This document shows positions 53,895 to 62,770 of a DNA stretch of 64,000 nt, piece by piece (within the stretch, counting starts at the first letter, position 1; each line of letters starts with the position of its first letter). This stretch comes from Glycomyces terrestris (GTDB lineage Bacteria; Actinomycetota; Actinomycetes; Mycobacteriales; Micromonosporaceae), in contig NZ_RSEB01000003.1 of NCBI RefSeq assembly GCF_003933745.1, positions 832,243-896,242 on the forward strand, read 5' to 3'. Both the position numbers and the translations under genes were made by a program. The notes under the pieces were generated by a model, which saw only the letters and a program-made list of their open reading frames with translations, searched no databases and was not told where the DNA came from.

Positions 53895-55913
53895 TCAGGC
53901 CGCGGGCTCCCACCCGGGGGGCGGGGGCGCGCCCGGTCCGGCCTGCGCGGTGTGCAGCGCGCCGTCGGCGCCGACCGCCCACAGCCGGAGGGTCCCGTCG
54001 GCGTCGAACGCGGCGGCGGGCCGCTTGAGGACGGTGACGTCGCCGCGGGTCCACGGCCGCGACAGGAGCGCGTACGGCGCGCCGTGGTCGAGGTCGGCGA
54101 GGGGGAGGACGAGGACGGCGGGGGCGCCGGTGCCGTCGTCGCAGGCGACGGCGAGCGTGCCGTCCGGGCCGATGGCGAGCGCGGGGGCGAGGATGCCGCC
54201 TTCGAGGGGGACGAGCGTCCCGGTCCAGTCGCCGCCGCGTCCGTAGTGGAGGACGACGTCGCTGCCGCCGGCGGCGCGGGAGGCGATGACGGCGCGACCG
54301 TCGGGGGCCAGGGCGGCGGTGACGGCGCCGGCGGGGATGTGGACGGCGCCGCCGGGTCCGGGGAGGTCGAGGTCGCGGCGGGTCCAGGTGGTGCCGTCGC
54401 CTTCCCAGGCGGCGGTGTTGCCGGGGGTGGCGGCGACGACGGTGAAGGCGCCGTCGGCGCCGAACGCGGCGGGGGCCTCGTGGACGGCGGGGCCGTCGAG
54501 GTCGGTCCAGTCGCTCCAGGCGCCGCCGGCGCGGACCCGGACGGCGAGCCCCTGGGGGCGGCGGAGGCACACGATCGCGGTGGCGCCGTCGTCGGCGGCC
54601 GCGGGCTGCCCGGCGGTGCGGGCGGGCGCGCCGGTCCCGCCGGGGTTGCCGAGGTTCTCCCAGGCGCCGGTGGCGAGGTCGAGGCAGTGGAGGTCGCGCG
54701 CGTGCGCGCCGGGGTCGGCGGTGAAGGCGGGGCCGATGCCGTAGAGGCGGTCGCCGGCGCGGGTGAGCGAGGGGAGCAAGTGGGGGCCGCCGAGGTCTTC
54801 CCAGCCGGCGCCGCCGAGGGCCTGGGCGCGGCCGCCGCGGACGGTGACGGGCAGGTGCCGCCCGTCGCGGGGGACGGGGGCGATCGCCTGCGTGTAGCGG
54901 GGGTGGGTGGCGTGCCCGTAGGTGAGGCCGGCTCCGGGGCCGACGATGAGGCGGTCGCCGCAGCCGGCCGCGTGGTCGCAGCCGGCGCCGTCGGCCCACG
55001 CGTACGCGTCGAGGGCGGCGCCCTTGGCCTCGAGGTCGGCGGGGCCGAGGTTGCCGGGCCAGCGGCGGTTGTAGTAGCCGCGCCACGACTCGACGGCGGC
55101 CGCGCCGCCCCAGGCGGTGACGGCGTCCCAGGCGAAGAGGGCGGCGGCGGTGTGGTCGATGTGGTCGGAGTAGCCGTCCTGCTCGGCGCCGAGCCGTTCG
55201 CCGACGACGGGGTCCGGGTCGGGGTCGAGGGTGTTGACGGCGGCGGGCGCGTAGCGTTCGAGCAGCTCGACGAGGCTGGCCCGCACGGTCGCGCGGTCCA
55301 CGGTGGACTCGGAGGTGAGGGGGGAGCCGGCGGGCGCGAGGACCGCGGAGGCGTCGAGGCGGCCCTCCCACAACGCGAGGAGGCGCGTGAAGTCGCCGGT
55401 GACGCGCCCGAGGTTCGTCCACAGCGAACAGAGCACGAGGTGCACTTCGGGGCGGTCGCGCAGGACGCACAGTTCGACGTCCTGCCCGGACTCGAGGGTC
55501 GCGCACGTGCGGTCCCAGGGGGCGTCGGGGTCGCCGAGGGCCATCTGCGCGTAGGCGCGGCGCAGGCCGTTGGCCCGCGCGGCGGCGTACCCGGCGTAGT
55601 CGACGGGTGCCGCGGTGTCCCAGGTGTTGCGCCCGTCGGCCTCGCCCGCGGTGAGGACGACGGTGCACAGGTTCGCGCCGTCAGCGAGGACGCGGGCGAC
55701 GCGCGGGTTCACGAAGTAGAGGCAGTCGTCGGCGTGGGCGCCGATCTGGAGGTGGACGGGGCCGGTGCGGGGCGGCTCGGGGAAGGCCGCGCCGGCGGCG
55801 GCGTCCCAGACCGCGCGGGTGCTCTCGGCGGCCGCGGCGGTGACGGCCAGCCCGGCGAGGCCGCCGACCAGGAGGTCGCGGCGGCGCAGGTGGAGCGGCC
55901 GGGGGGAGGGCAT
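53895..55913 (-). CDS. Tat-exported PIG-L deacetylase fused to a PLL-like beta-propeller
   Basis: A 672-residue exported protein. A twin-arginine signal (RRRDLLVGGLAGLAV) opens it. The PIG-L/LmbE deacetylase domain spans about 50-330: zinc ligands in GAHADDCLYF and SDHIDHTAAA. From about 340 to the end come repeats of about 48 residues with W-x-x-L/D-G patterns (WEDLGG, WENLGNPGG, WSDWTDLDG), as in PLL-like sugar-binding beta-propellers. PIG-L enzymes remove N-acetyl groups from GlcNAc; here the propeller may hold the sugar polymer. Its substrate could be chitin or wall glycan, as inference. Confidence 0.85.
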   Translation of the reverse strand: MPSPRPLHLRRRDLLVGGLAGLAVTAAAAESTRAVWDAAAGAAFPEPPRTGPVHLQIGAHADDCLYFVNPRVARVLADGANLCTVVLTAGEADGRNTWDTAAPVDYAGYAAARANGLRRAYAQMALGDPDAPWDRTCATLESGQDVELCVLRDRPEVHLVLCSLWTNLGRVTGDFTRLLALWEGRLDASAVLAPAGSPLTSESTVDRATVRASLVELLERYAPAAVNTLDPDPDPVVGERLGAEQDGYSDHIDHTAAALFAWDAVTAWGGAAAVESWRGYYNRRWPGNLGPADLEAKGAALDAYAWADGAGCDHAAGCGDRLIVGPGAGLTYGHATHPRYTQAIAPVPRDGRHLPVTVRGGRAQALGGAGWEDLGGPHLLPSLTRAGDRLYGIGPAFTADPGAHARDLHCLDLATGAWENLGNPGGTGAPARTAGQPAAADDGATAIVCLRRPQGLAVRVRAGGAWSDWTDLDGPAVHEAPAAFGADGAFTVVAATPGNTAAWEGDGTTWTRRDLDLPGPGGAVHIPAGAVTAALAPDGRAVIASRAAGGSDVVLHYGRGGDWTGTLVPLEGGILAPALAIGPDGTLAVACDDGTGAPAVLVLPLADLDHGAPYALLSRPWTRGDVTVLKRPAAAFDADGTLRLWAVGADGALHTAQAGPGAPPPPGWEPAA

Positions 55914-56000
55914 GCGTCGTCTCGTTCAGGTGGGGCGGGTTCCGCGCCGATCCTATCCCGGGCGCGCCCGCCGGGCGGGGCCGCCGAGGGGCGGACGCGA

Positions 56001-56032
56001 AGCGGCCCGCGCCCTTCCGGGCGCGGGCCGCT
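56001..56032 (-). terminator. Terminator hairpin after citrate synthase
   Basis: Perfect 14-bp stem (56001-56014 with 56019-56032), loop TTCC, 13 bp past the citrate synthase stop. Confidence 0.8.
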
Positions 56033-56044
56033 GACGAGCGGTGG

Positions 56045-57133
56045 CTACTGCCAGCCCTCGACCTCGTCGAGGCCGCGGGGGCCGGGGCCGACGTAGGTCG
56101 CGGAGGGGCGCACGATCCGGCCGAGCTTCTTCTGCTCGAGGATGTGGGCGCTCCAGCCGGCCACGCGGGCGCAGGTGAAGATCGGCGTGAACAGCTCCGG
56201 CGGGACCTCGGCGAAGTCGAGGAGGACCGCGGACCAGAACTCGACGTTGGTGGCGAGGACGCGGTCGGGCTTGCGGGCGCGCAGCTCGGCCAGGGCCGCG
56301 GACTCCAGGGCCTCGGCGACCTCGTAGCGGGGGGCGCCCAGTTCCTTCGCGGCGGCGCGGAGCACGCGCGAGCGCGGGTCCTCGGCGCGGTAGACGCGGT
56401 GGCCGAAGCCCATGAGGCGCTCGCCGGAGTCGAGCAGGTTCTTGACGTAGCCGGCGGCGTCGCCGGACTTCTCGACGCCCTCGATCATGTGGAGCACGCG
56501 GGAGGGGGCGCCGCCGTGGAGCGGGCCGGAGAGCGCGCCGATGCCGGAGGAGATCGCGGCGGCGGCGTCGGCGCCGGTGGAGGCGACCACGCGGGAGGTG
56601 AAGGTGGAGGCGTTCATGCCGTGCTCGGCGGCCGACATCAGGTAGGTGTCGACGGCCTTGACGTGGGCCGGGTCGGGCTCGCCGCGCCAGCGGCGCATGA
56701 ACCGCTCGGTGATGGTCTCGGCCTTGTCGATCTCCGACTGCGGCACGGCCGGGCGGCCGGAGCCGCGCGCGGACTGGGCGATGAACGACAGCGTGGTGAC
56801 GGACACTCGGGCGAGATCGTCCCGGGCGGTCTCGTCGTCGATGTCCAGCAGCGGCTTGAGACCCCAGTAGGGGGCGAGCATGGCGACCGCGGCCTGGGCG
56901 TCGACGCGGGTGTCGCCGGAGGAGACCGGGACGGGCACGGGCTCGGCGGCGGGCAGGCCGCTCCCGAACTTCCCGTCGACGAGGAGGCCCCATACGTCGC
57001 CGTAGGTGCTCTGCGCTACCAGGTCCTGGATATCCACCCCGCGGTAGCGAAGCGAACCACCCTCCTTGTCAGGCTCGGCGATCTCGGTTTCGAAGGCGAT
57101 GACGCCCTCGAGGCCGGGCTTGAACTCAGACAT
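56045..57133 (-). CDS. citA: Citrate synthase
   Basis: A 362-residue citrate synthase, the short citA type of actinobacteria. Acetyl-CoA and oxaloacetate residues are visible: AEHGMNASTFTSRV, GPLHGGAPSRV and GFGHRVYRAEDPR, with the catalytic acid region NVEFWSAVLLD. It starts GLEGVIAFETEI and RYRGVDIQDL, the family's N-terminus. AGGAG stands 7 nt before the ATG. It may be a secondary (methyl)citrate synthase, since these genomes commonly carry another copy. Upstream lies an AT-rich control region. Confidence 0.95.
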   Translation of the reverse strand: MSEFKPGLEGVIAFETEIAEPDKEGGSLRYRGVDIQDLVAQSTYGDVWGLLVDGKFGSGLPAAEPVPVPVSSGDTRVDAQAAVAMLAPYWGLKPLLDIDDETARDDLARVSVTTLSFIAQSARGSGRPAVPQSEIDKAETITERFMRRWRGEPDPAHVKAVDTYLMSAAEHGMNASTFTSRVVASTGADAAAAISSGIGALSGPLHGGAPSRVLHMIEGVEKSGDAAGYVKNLLDSGERLMGFGHRVYRAEDPRSRVLRAAAKELGAPRYEVAEALESAALAELRARKPDRVLATNVEFWSAVLLDFAEVPPELFTPIFTCARVAGWSAHILEQKKLGRIVRPSATYVGPGPRGLDEVEGWQ

Positions 57134-57489
57134 CGTTGTACTCCTGAGTGTGTTGTCCCTGTGGTTGCCGACCGGGGGCTTCCGGGAGGCGACGGTTCGT
57201 AGTTATCTGGAAATGGTGCCTCAAGGCCGTCCGCGACGGAAGTGCCCGCGGGGCGGGGGTGATCCTGAATGCCGGTACGGAAGTGGCGCAAAATATGAGA
57301 CAACCATCGTGAGCTTAGTTATTTGTCCAAGTTTGCCGCTTTTGATGGGAGGGTTTCAATAATGGGTCTTGTTGGTTTCAACGGTTTCCTGCGATCTCGC
57401 CCACATCGACATGCGTGCCGCAGGTCATCCGACATGAGCTAACGTCAAAGCACATCCAGCCCATCGATAACGACATGGAGGTAACCCCT
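57134..57489. other. AT-rich divergent control region between citA and the epimerase gene
   Basis: 356 bp without a gene. Bases 57290-57395 are much more AT-rich than the surroundings, with runs such as AAAATATGAG and AGTTATTTGTCC. It must carry promoters for both genes. A TAACGT hexamer near 57438 could be a -10 for the plus strand. No clear operator was found. Confidence 0.45.
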
Positions 57490-58386
57490 ATGGCGCTGTC
57501 CGGCGAGCAATGGGTGATCGCCTACAACGACCACGAGGCCACCATCGTCGCTGTCGGCGGCGGCGTGCGCTCGTACACCTACCGCGGACGACCGGTGGTC
57601 ATGACCTACGGCGACGAGGAACTCGCCCCCGGCTGGTCCGGCCACGTCCTGGCCCCCTGGCCCAACCGCATCCGCGACGGCAAGTACGCCTTCGGCGGCA
57701 CCGACTACCAGCTCCCGGTCAACGAGATCGAGACGAACACCTCCCTCCACGGGTTCGTCGCGTGGGCCGAATGGTCCGCCGTCGAGGTCACCGACACCTC
57801 CGTCACCCTCGAATGCCGCCTCCCGGCGCGCCTCGGCTACCCCTGGACGCTCCAGCTGCGCACCCGCTGGTCCGTCGGGCCCGGCGGCCTCCGCGCCGCC
57901 CACACCGTCTCCAACCCCGGCACGAAGACCGCCCCCTTCGGCCTGGGCACCCACTCGTACCTCATCCCCGGCTCCCTCGAGCGGATCGACGAGGCCACCC
58001 TGCACGTCCCGGCCGGCAAGAAGCTCAAGCTCGACAAGCAGCGCATCCCCGTCGGCTCCGGCCCGGCCGACTTCGACGAGCCGACCGTCCTCAAGGACCT
58101 CGTCATCGACGACGCCTACGGCGACCTCAAGCGCGGCTCGGACGGCAAGGCCGAGGTCCGCCTCGCCGACCCCGTCTCCGGCCAGGCCGTCACCGTCTGG
58201 ATGGACGAGTCCTTCGGCTGGGTGCACATCTACACCTCCGACGGCCTCGAAGGCGACCGCAAGCGCGCCTCCGTCGCCATCGAGCCGACCACCTGCCCGC
58301 CGAACGCCCTCGCCACCGGCGAGGACCTCATCGAGCTCTCGCCCAGCGAGGCCTGGTTCGGCGTCTGGGGCATCCGCCCCGAATAG
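57490..58386 (+). CDS. Aldose 1-epimerase-family protein
   Basis: A 298-residue mutarotase-like protein: SGHVLAPWPNRIRDGKYAF and NTSLHGFVAWAEW near the substrate site, FGLGTHSYLIPG with the conserved His, and SPSEAWFGVWGI at the end. Aldose epimerases interconvert sugar anomers. The second catalytic His/Glu pattern is present (HGFV, IEPTT). The ATG at 57490 has GGAGGTAA 5 nt upstream, which rules out the in-frame ATG at 57475. A hairpin follows. Confidence 0.9.
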   Translation: MALSGEQWVIAYNDHEATIVAVGGGVRSYTYRGRPVVMTYGDEELAPGWSGHVLAPWPNRIRDGKYAFGGTDYQLPVNEIETNTSLHGFVAWAEWSAVEVTDTSVTLECRLPARLGYPWTLQLRTRWSVGPGGLRAAHTVSNPGTKTAPFGLGTHSYLIPGSLERIDEATLHVPAGKKLKLDKQRIPVGSGPADFDEPTVLKDLVIDDAYGDLKRGSDGKAEVRLADPVSGQAVTVWMDESFGWVHIYTSDGLEGDRKRASVAIEPTTCPPNALATGEDLIELSPSEAWFGVWGIRPE

Positions 58387-58402
58387 GCGACGCGAACGCG
58401 CA

Positions 58403-58433
58403 CGAGGGACCGTCCCGATGGGACGGTCCCTCG
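58403..58433 (+). terminator. Terminator hairpin after the epimerase gene
   Basis: Perfect 14-bp stem (58403-58416 with 58420-58433), 3-nt loop, 16 bp past the stop. Confidence 0.8.
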
Positions 58434-58465
58434 CCGCATCTCCGACGCGAACCGCCCTCGCGAAG

Positions 58466-58508
58466 TTTTCCACAGGCCCGCCACCAGCGCCTCCGCGAGT
58501 TATCCACA
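58466..58508. promoter_or_regulatory. Two DnaA-like boxes upstream of the tad operon
   Basis: TTTTCCACA (58466-58474) and TTATCCACA (58500-58508), the second a perfect consensus DnaA box. Each is followed by GGCCC, giving a 14-bp direct repeat 34 bp apart. They lie 90-130 bp upstream of ssd. Confidence 0.55.
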
Positions 58509-58596
58509 GGCCCCAGAACTTTTTCTCGACAACCCGCCCCCGCACCCCGCAAGGTTGCTCCAAGTCACGCGAACACCACGAAGCGTAGGAGCAATC

Positions 58597-59757
58597 ATGG
58601 CCGCGACACTCGACCGCACCACCGCCACCGCCGCACCCGCGGCCGAATCCCTCCTCGTCACCGCCGACGACCGCCTCGCCGAGGACGTCACCCGGCTCGC
58701 CGCCGCGGCTGGACACCCCCTCCGCCGCGTCGACCACGCCCTCGACGCCGAACCCATATGGCAGACCGCCCCGCTCGTCCTCGTCGGACCCGACCTCGCC
58801 CCCGAATGCATCGCCCTCGACTTCCCCACCCGCGAACACCTCATCCTCTGCACCACCATGGCCTGGCTCGGCGCCGACTCCACCGACGCCTCCATGCTCT
58901 GGCCCCTCGCCATCCAGATGCGCGCCGGCAGCGTCATCGCCCTCCCCGGCGCCGACGACTGGCTCCTCGACCTCTTCACCCGCACCGCGCTCGACACCGA
59001 GCCCGCCCCCGTCCTCGCCACCGTCGCCGGGCACGGCGGCGCCGGCGCCTCCACCCTCGCGCTCGCCGCCGCCACCGGCGCCGCCCGCGCCGGCCGGCGC
59101 ACCGTCCTCATCGACCTCGACCACACCGGCGGCGGCATCGACGCCGCCGCCGGCCTCGCCGCCCAGCCCGGCTGGCGCTGGCCCTCCCTCACCGGCGGCA
59201 CCGGCCTCCTCGAACCCGAGCGGCTCCTCGACGGCCTGCCCCGCCGCGGCGGCCTCCACCTCGTCGGCCCCGACCCCCGCAACCCCGCCGACATCCCCGC
59301 CGACGCGTTCGACCAGGTCCTGCGCGCCGCCCGCCTGGCCGCCGACCTCGTGGTCGTCGACCTGCCCCGGGCCCGCACCGACGCGGGCGTCCGCGCCGCC
59401 ACCGCCGCCCGCTCCATCGCCGTCGCGATCGGACCGGGCGACCGCTCCTGGGAGGCCGCCCGCAGCGTCACCGCCGCCTACGGCCTCTACAACCCGCACC
59501 TGGGCGTCGTCCTCCGCGGCGACGCCCGACCCCGCCCCGCCGGCGTCACCTGGGACGGCCCCCTCGAAGCCCATTGGACCGAACCGCCCGTCTGGGGCGC
59601 GCTCCCCACCGACCGGCGCCTCCCGGCCCTCCTCCGCCAGGGCCGCGTCCCGCGCGGCCGCCTCGCCCGCGGCATCCACGACCTCACCGCCGAACTCAGC
59701 CGCGAGCGCCCCCGCCGCGACCTCGCCCTCGCCGGCCGCACCGGAGCCGCCCGATGA
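58597..59757 (+). CDS. ssd: Ssd/CpaE-like P-loop protein of the tad locus
   Basis: A 386-residue protein like Rv3660c (septum site-determining protein) and CpaE: an N-terminal receiver-like half with VTADDRLAEDVTRLAAAAG, then a MinD-type ATPase half. Its P-loop is GHGGAGASTLALA: the usual Lys before Ser/Thr is Ala, so ATP hydrolysis is doubtful. IDLDHTGGGIDAA and VVDLPRAR mark the rest of the fold. In CpaE-like proteins this half places the pilus machine. AGGAG stands 5 nt before the ATG. First gene of the tad operon; its stop overlaps tadA. Confidence 0.87.
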   Translation: MAATLDRTTATAAPAAESLLVTADDRLAEDVTRLAAAAGHPLRRVDHALDAEPIWQTAPLVLVGPDLAPECIALDFPTREHLILCTTMAWLGADSTDASMLWPLAIQMRAGSVIALPGADDWLLDLFTRTALDTEPAPVLATVAGHGGAGASTLALAAATGAARAGRRTVLIDLDHTGGGIDAAAGLAAQPGWRWPSLTGGTGLLEPERLLDGLPRRGGLHLVGPDPRNPADIPADAFDQVLRAARLAADLVVVDLPRARTDAGVRAATAARSIAVAIGPGDRSWEAARSVTAAYGLYNPHLGVVLRGDARPRPAGVTWDGPLEAHWTEPPVWGALPTDRRLPALLRQGRVPRGRLARGIHDLTAELSRERPRRDLALAGRTGAAR

Positions 59758-60908
59758 GCCTCGAACTGCTCGACAAGGTCCGGCGCCAGCTCGCCGCCCA
59801 GTCCCGGCCCGGCCGCCGCGACGCCGCCACCGCCGACATCGTCCGGGCCCTGCGCGCCTCCGGCGCCGCCCCGCCCGACCAGACCTCGCTCTTGCGCCTC
59901 TCCGAGGCCCTGAGCGGCGACCTCATCGGCGCCGGCCCGCTCCAGCCGCTCCTGGACGACCCGACGGTCACCGACGTCGTCGTCAACGGCGCCAACGGCG
60001 TCTGGGCCGACCGCGGCGACGGCCTGCGCCCCACCGACGTCCGCCTCGGACGCGCCGACGCGGTCCGCTCCCTCGCCTGCCGCCTCGCCGCCGCGGCCGG
60101 GCGGCGGCTCGACGCCGGCAGCCCGTACGCCGACGTGCGCCTCCCGGACGGCACCAGGTTCCACGCCGTCCTCCCGCCGATCGCCACCGCCGGGCCCTAC
60201 CTCTCCTTCCGCACCCACCGGTCCAAGGCGTTCACCCTCACGCAACTGGTCGAGGCCGACACGCTCACCGCCGACATGGCCGACCTCCTCCTGCGCGTCG
60301 TCACCGCGAAGATCCCGTTCCTGGTGACCGGCGGCACCGGCTCCGGCAAGACGACCCTGCTCGCGACGCTCCTCTCCCACGCGCCGAAGGAGGAACGCAT
60401 CGTCGTGGTCGAGGACGCCGCCGAGCTCGCCCTCGACCACCCGCACGCGCTCACGCTCGAATCCCGCCCGGCGAACGTCGAAGGCGCCGGCGCGGTCGAC
60501 CTCGCGGCCCTCGTCCGCCAGGCCCTGCGCATGCGCCCCGACCGCATCGTCGTCGGCGAGTGCCGCGGCGCCGAGGTCGTCGAGCTCCTGGGCGCGCTCA
60601 ACACCGGCCACGAAGGCGGCGCCGGCACGCTCCACTGCAACGCCGCCGCCGACGTGCCCGCCCGCCTCGAAGCGCTCGCCCTCCCGCACGGCCTGCCCCG
60701 CGCCGGCCTCCACGCGCAACTGGTCGCGGCCCTCCGCGTCGTCGTCCACCTGAAACGCACGAGCTCGGGCCGCCAGGCGACCGAGATCGCCGTCATCGAA
60801 ACCAGCCCCGGCCCCGCCGGGCTCACCGTCGCCGCCGCCTGGACCCGGCACGGTCCCGGACCGTCCGCCGGCATCCTCGAACGCCTACTGAGGGAGCGCA
60901 CCGCATGA
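59754..60908 (+). CDS. tadA: TadA/CpaF-type secretion ATPase
   Basis: A 384-residue hexameric ATPase that powers assembly of Flp/Tad pili. Walker A GGTGSGKTTLL (Lys199), Asp box EDAAELALDHPH, Walker B RPDRIVVGECRGAEV, and the His box NTGHEGGAGTLHCN are intact. An N-terminal helical domain GPLQPLLDDPTVTDVVVNG is typical of CpaF. ATG at 59754 overlaps the ssd stop (ATGA). Confidence 0.95.
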   Translation: MSLELLDKVRRQLAAQSRPGRRDAATADIVRALRASGAAPPDQTSLLRLSEALSGDLIGAGPLQPLLDDPTVTDVVVNGANGVWADRGDGLRPTDVRLGRADAVRSLACRLAAAAGRRLDAGSPYADVRLPDGTRFHAVLPPIATAGPYLSFRTHRSKAFTLTQLVEADTLTADMADLLLRVVTAKIPFLVTGGTGSGKTTLLATLLSHAPKEERIVVVEDAAELALDHPHALTLESRPANVEGAGAVDLAALVRQALRMRPDRIVVGECRGAEVVELLGALNTGHEGGAGTLHCNAAADVPARLEALALPHGLPRAGLHAQLVAALRVVVHLKRTSSGRQATEIAVIETSPGPAGLTVAAAWTRHGPGPSAGILERLLRERTA

Positions 60909-61582
60909 CCGACATCGCCAACGCCCTGATCACCCACCGACCGAAGACCGCCGCCGCCTGCACCGCCCTCGCCGCCGCCCTGCTCGCGGCCTGGTTCGCC
61001 GGATACCGGCACCAAGGCGGCCTCGGCCCGCTCGCCGCCGCCACCGCCGCGGCGATCGCCGCCCTCTACACCGCGGCCGCAGTCACCGCCTGGCACCGGG
61101 CCCTGCGCCGCAAGCACCGCCGCGAGGCCGAACGCACCGCCGCCGACACCGTCGCCGCACTCGCCGCCGACCTCGCCGCGGGCACCGACCCGGTCCGCGC
61201 CGTCGCCACCGCCGAACCCGACTGGCCCGCCGAGGCCGCCGCCACCGCGGCCCGCCTCCGCGCCGCCCTCACCATCGCCGCCGACCTCGGCGCCCCCGCG
61301 GCCGAACTCTGCCGCCGCCTCGCCGAACACCTCCGCGAGACCGACCAGGCCGCCGCCCGGGCCCACGCCCAGACCGCGTCGATCCGCGCCTCCGCCGCGC
61401 TCCTCATCGCACTCCCCCTGGCCGGCATCGGCTTCGGCGAACTGCTCGGCGCCGACACGCTCGCGTTCCTCCTCGCGAACCCGCTCGGCATGGCCGCCGC
61501 CGCCACCGCAATGGGCCTCCAGGCCGCAGGAGCCGCCTGGACGGGCGCGCTCATCAACTCCGTCGGCATCGGAGGCGCGTGA
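60905..61582 (+). CDS. tadB: TadB-like pilus platform membrane protein
   Basis: A 225-residue protein with two helices near the N-terminus, a cytoplasmic GSPII_F-type helical region (LAADLAAGTDPVRAVATAEP), and two helices near the C-terminus. This is the TadB layout, shortened compared with proteobacterial TadB as usual in actinobacteria. It forms the inner-membrane platform with TadC. ATG overlaps the tadA stop (ATGA). High Ala content. Confidence 0.88.
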   Translation: MTDIANALITHRPKTAAACTALAAALLAAWFAGYRHQGGLGPLAAATAAAIAALYTAAAVTAWHRALRRKHRREAERTAADTVAALAADLAAGTDPVRAVATAEPDWPAEAAATAARLRAALTIAADLGAPAAELCRRLAEHLRETDQAAARAHAQTASIRASAALLIALPLAGIGFGELLGADTLAFLLANPLGMAAAATAMGLQAAGAAWTGALINSVGIGGA

Positions 61583-62181
61583 TGCTGCGACGACTCATCG
61601 GCCCGCTCGCGGGCACCGCCGCGGCCGTCATCGTCGGCGGTCCCACCGGCATCCTCGCGGGCTTCGCCACCTGGTGGCTCACCGCCCGGCTTCTGCACCC
61701 CGACCCCGACCGCAAGGAACGGGCCGCCGCCGACCGCCTCGCCCCGCACTGGCCCTGGACCCTCGACCTGATCGCCGCGGGACTGCGATCCGGCGCTCCG
61801 TTCCCGCAGGCCGCCTTCGCCGTCGCCGACACCGACGAGACCGACATCGGGGACCGTCTGAGCCGCTTCGCGAGCGCCATCCACCTCGGCGCCACCGCCG
61901 CCGAAGCCCTCCCCGAACTGGGACGGCTCCCCGGCGCCGACCGCCTCGCCCGCCAACTCGACCGCTCCGGCGACACCGGCGCCGCCATCGCGGGAGGACT
62001 CGAACAGCTCGCCGCCTCCCTCCGCGCCGAACAGCGCACCAGAACCGACGAACGCGCCGGCCGCGCCGCGGTCGCCCTCGTGGGCCCGCTGTGCCTGTGC
62101 TTCCTGCCCGCATTCGTCATCGCCGGCATCGGCCCCGTGGTCCTCGGCGTCGTCGCCGAGACCCTGGCCCCCGGCCTCTGA
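61579..62181 (+). CDS. tadC: TadC-like pilus platform membrane protein
   Basis: A 200-residue GSPII_F-type protein: one or two N-terminal helices, the cytoplasmic domain with LDLIAAGLRSGAPFPQAAF and GDTGAAIAGGLEQLAASLR, and a long C-terminal helix (CLCFLPAFVIAGIGPVVLG). Partner of TadB. GTG at 61579 overlaps the tadB stop (GTGA); the adjacent ATG at 61582 is an alternative. 40 bp separate it from the pilin gene, which has its own strong ribosome site. Confidence 0.88.
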   Translation: MMLRRLIGPLAGTAAAVIVGGPTGILAGFATWWLTARLLHPDPDRKERAAADRLAPHWPWTLDLIAAGLRSGAPFPQAAFAVADTDETDIGDRLSRFASAIHLGATAAEALPELGRLPGADRLARQLDRSGDTGAAIAGGLEQLAASLRAEQRTRTDERAGRAAVALVGPLCLCFLPAFVIAGIGPVVLGVVAETLAPGL

Positions 62182-62221
62182 ACCACACCGGAAACCGAAC
62201 ACACCGAAGAGAGGAACCGCA

Positions 62222-62770
62222 ATGCGACCCGACACCGACACCACCATCGCCCTCCCGACCCGCCGCCGCCCCGCGCCCGGCCGCCCGGCCGACAACCGCG
62301 CCACCGGCCGAACCGAATCCACCCGCCGCCCGACCTGCCGCACCGCCACCTGCGGCGCCCCCAGATGCCGAGCGCCCCAACACGAACCGGAGCACCACGA
62401 GGAACCCACCGTCCGCCTCACCGCGACCGCGGCGAACGCCCCGGCCTGGTGCCCCGGCAGCAACCGCGCCCGCACGCCCATCACCGCCGAAGCACCGCAA
62501 GTCCCCGACGACCGCCCGGCCACCCGCTACCGGCGCCCCGGCCCCGGCGAACCCGACGAATGGCGCCCCGGCCGCATGCGCGCCACCGCGAAACCCGGCT
62601 GGGGCGGGAAGTTCGCCTCCAAGATGCGCGGCGAGAGCGGCATGAGCACCGCCGAGTACGCGCTCGGCACCCTGGCCGCGGTCGCCTTCGCCGGCGTCCT
62701 GATGGACGTCCTCACCTCCGGCGCGGTCCAGAGCGCACTCCAGTCCCTGATCGAACGGGCGCTGGTGTGA
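62222..62770 (+). CDS. DUF4244 pilin-like protein with a very long N-terminal extension
   Basis: A 182-residue protein whose last 45 residues are the DUF4244/Flp-type pilin: the cleavage site GESG-MSTAEYALG with Glu at +5, followed by a hydrophobic helix and QSALQSLIERAL. Normal members have 20-40 residues before the site; here there are about 139, rich in Arg, Thr and Pro, with five or six Cys (CRTATCGAPRC; AWCPGSN). The GAGAGGAA ribosome site before 62222 supports this start. A later ATG at 62576 would give a normal-sized pilin but has no ribosome site. Confidence 0.8.
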   Translation: MRPDTDTTIALPTRRRPAPGRPADNRATGRTESTRRPTCRTATCGAPRCRAPQHEPEHHEEPTVRLTATAANAPAWCPGSNRARTPITAEAPQVPDDRPATRYRRPGPGEPDEWRPGRMRATAKPGWGGKFASKMRGESGMSTAEYALGTLAAVAFAGVLMDVLTSGAVQSALQSLIERALV

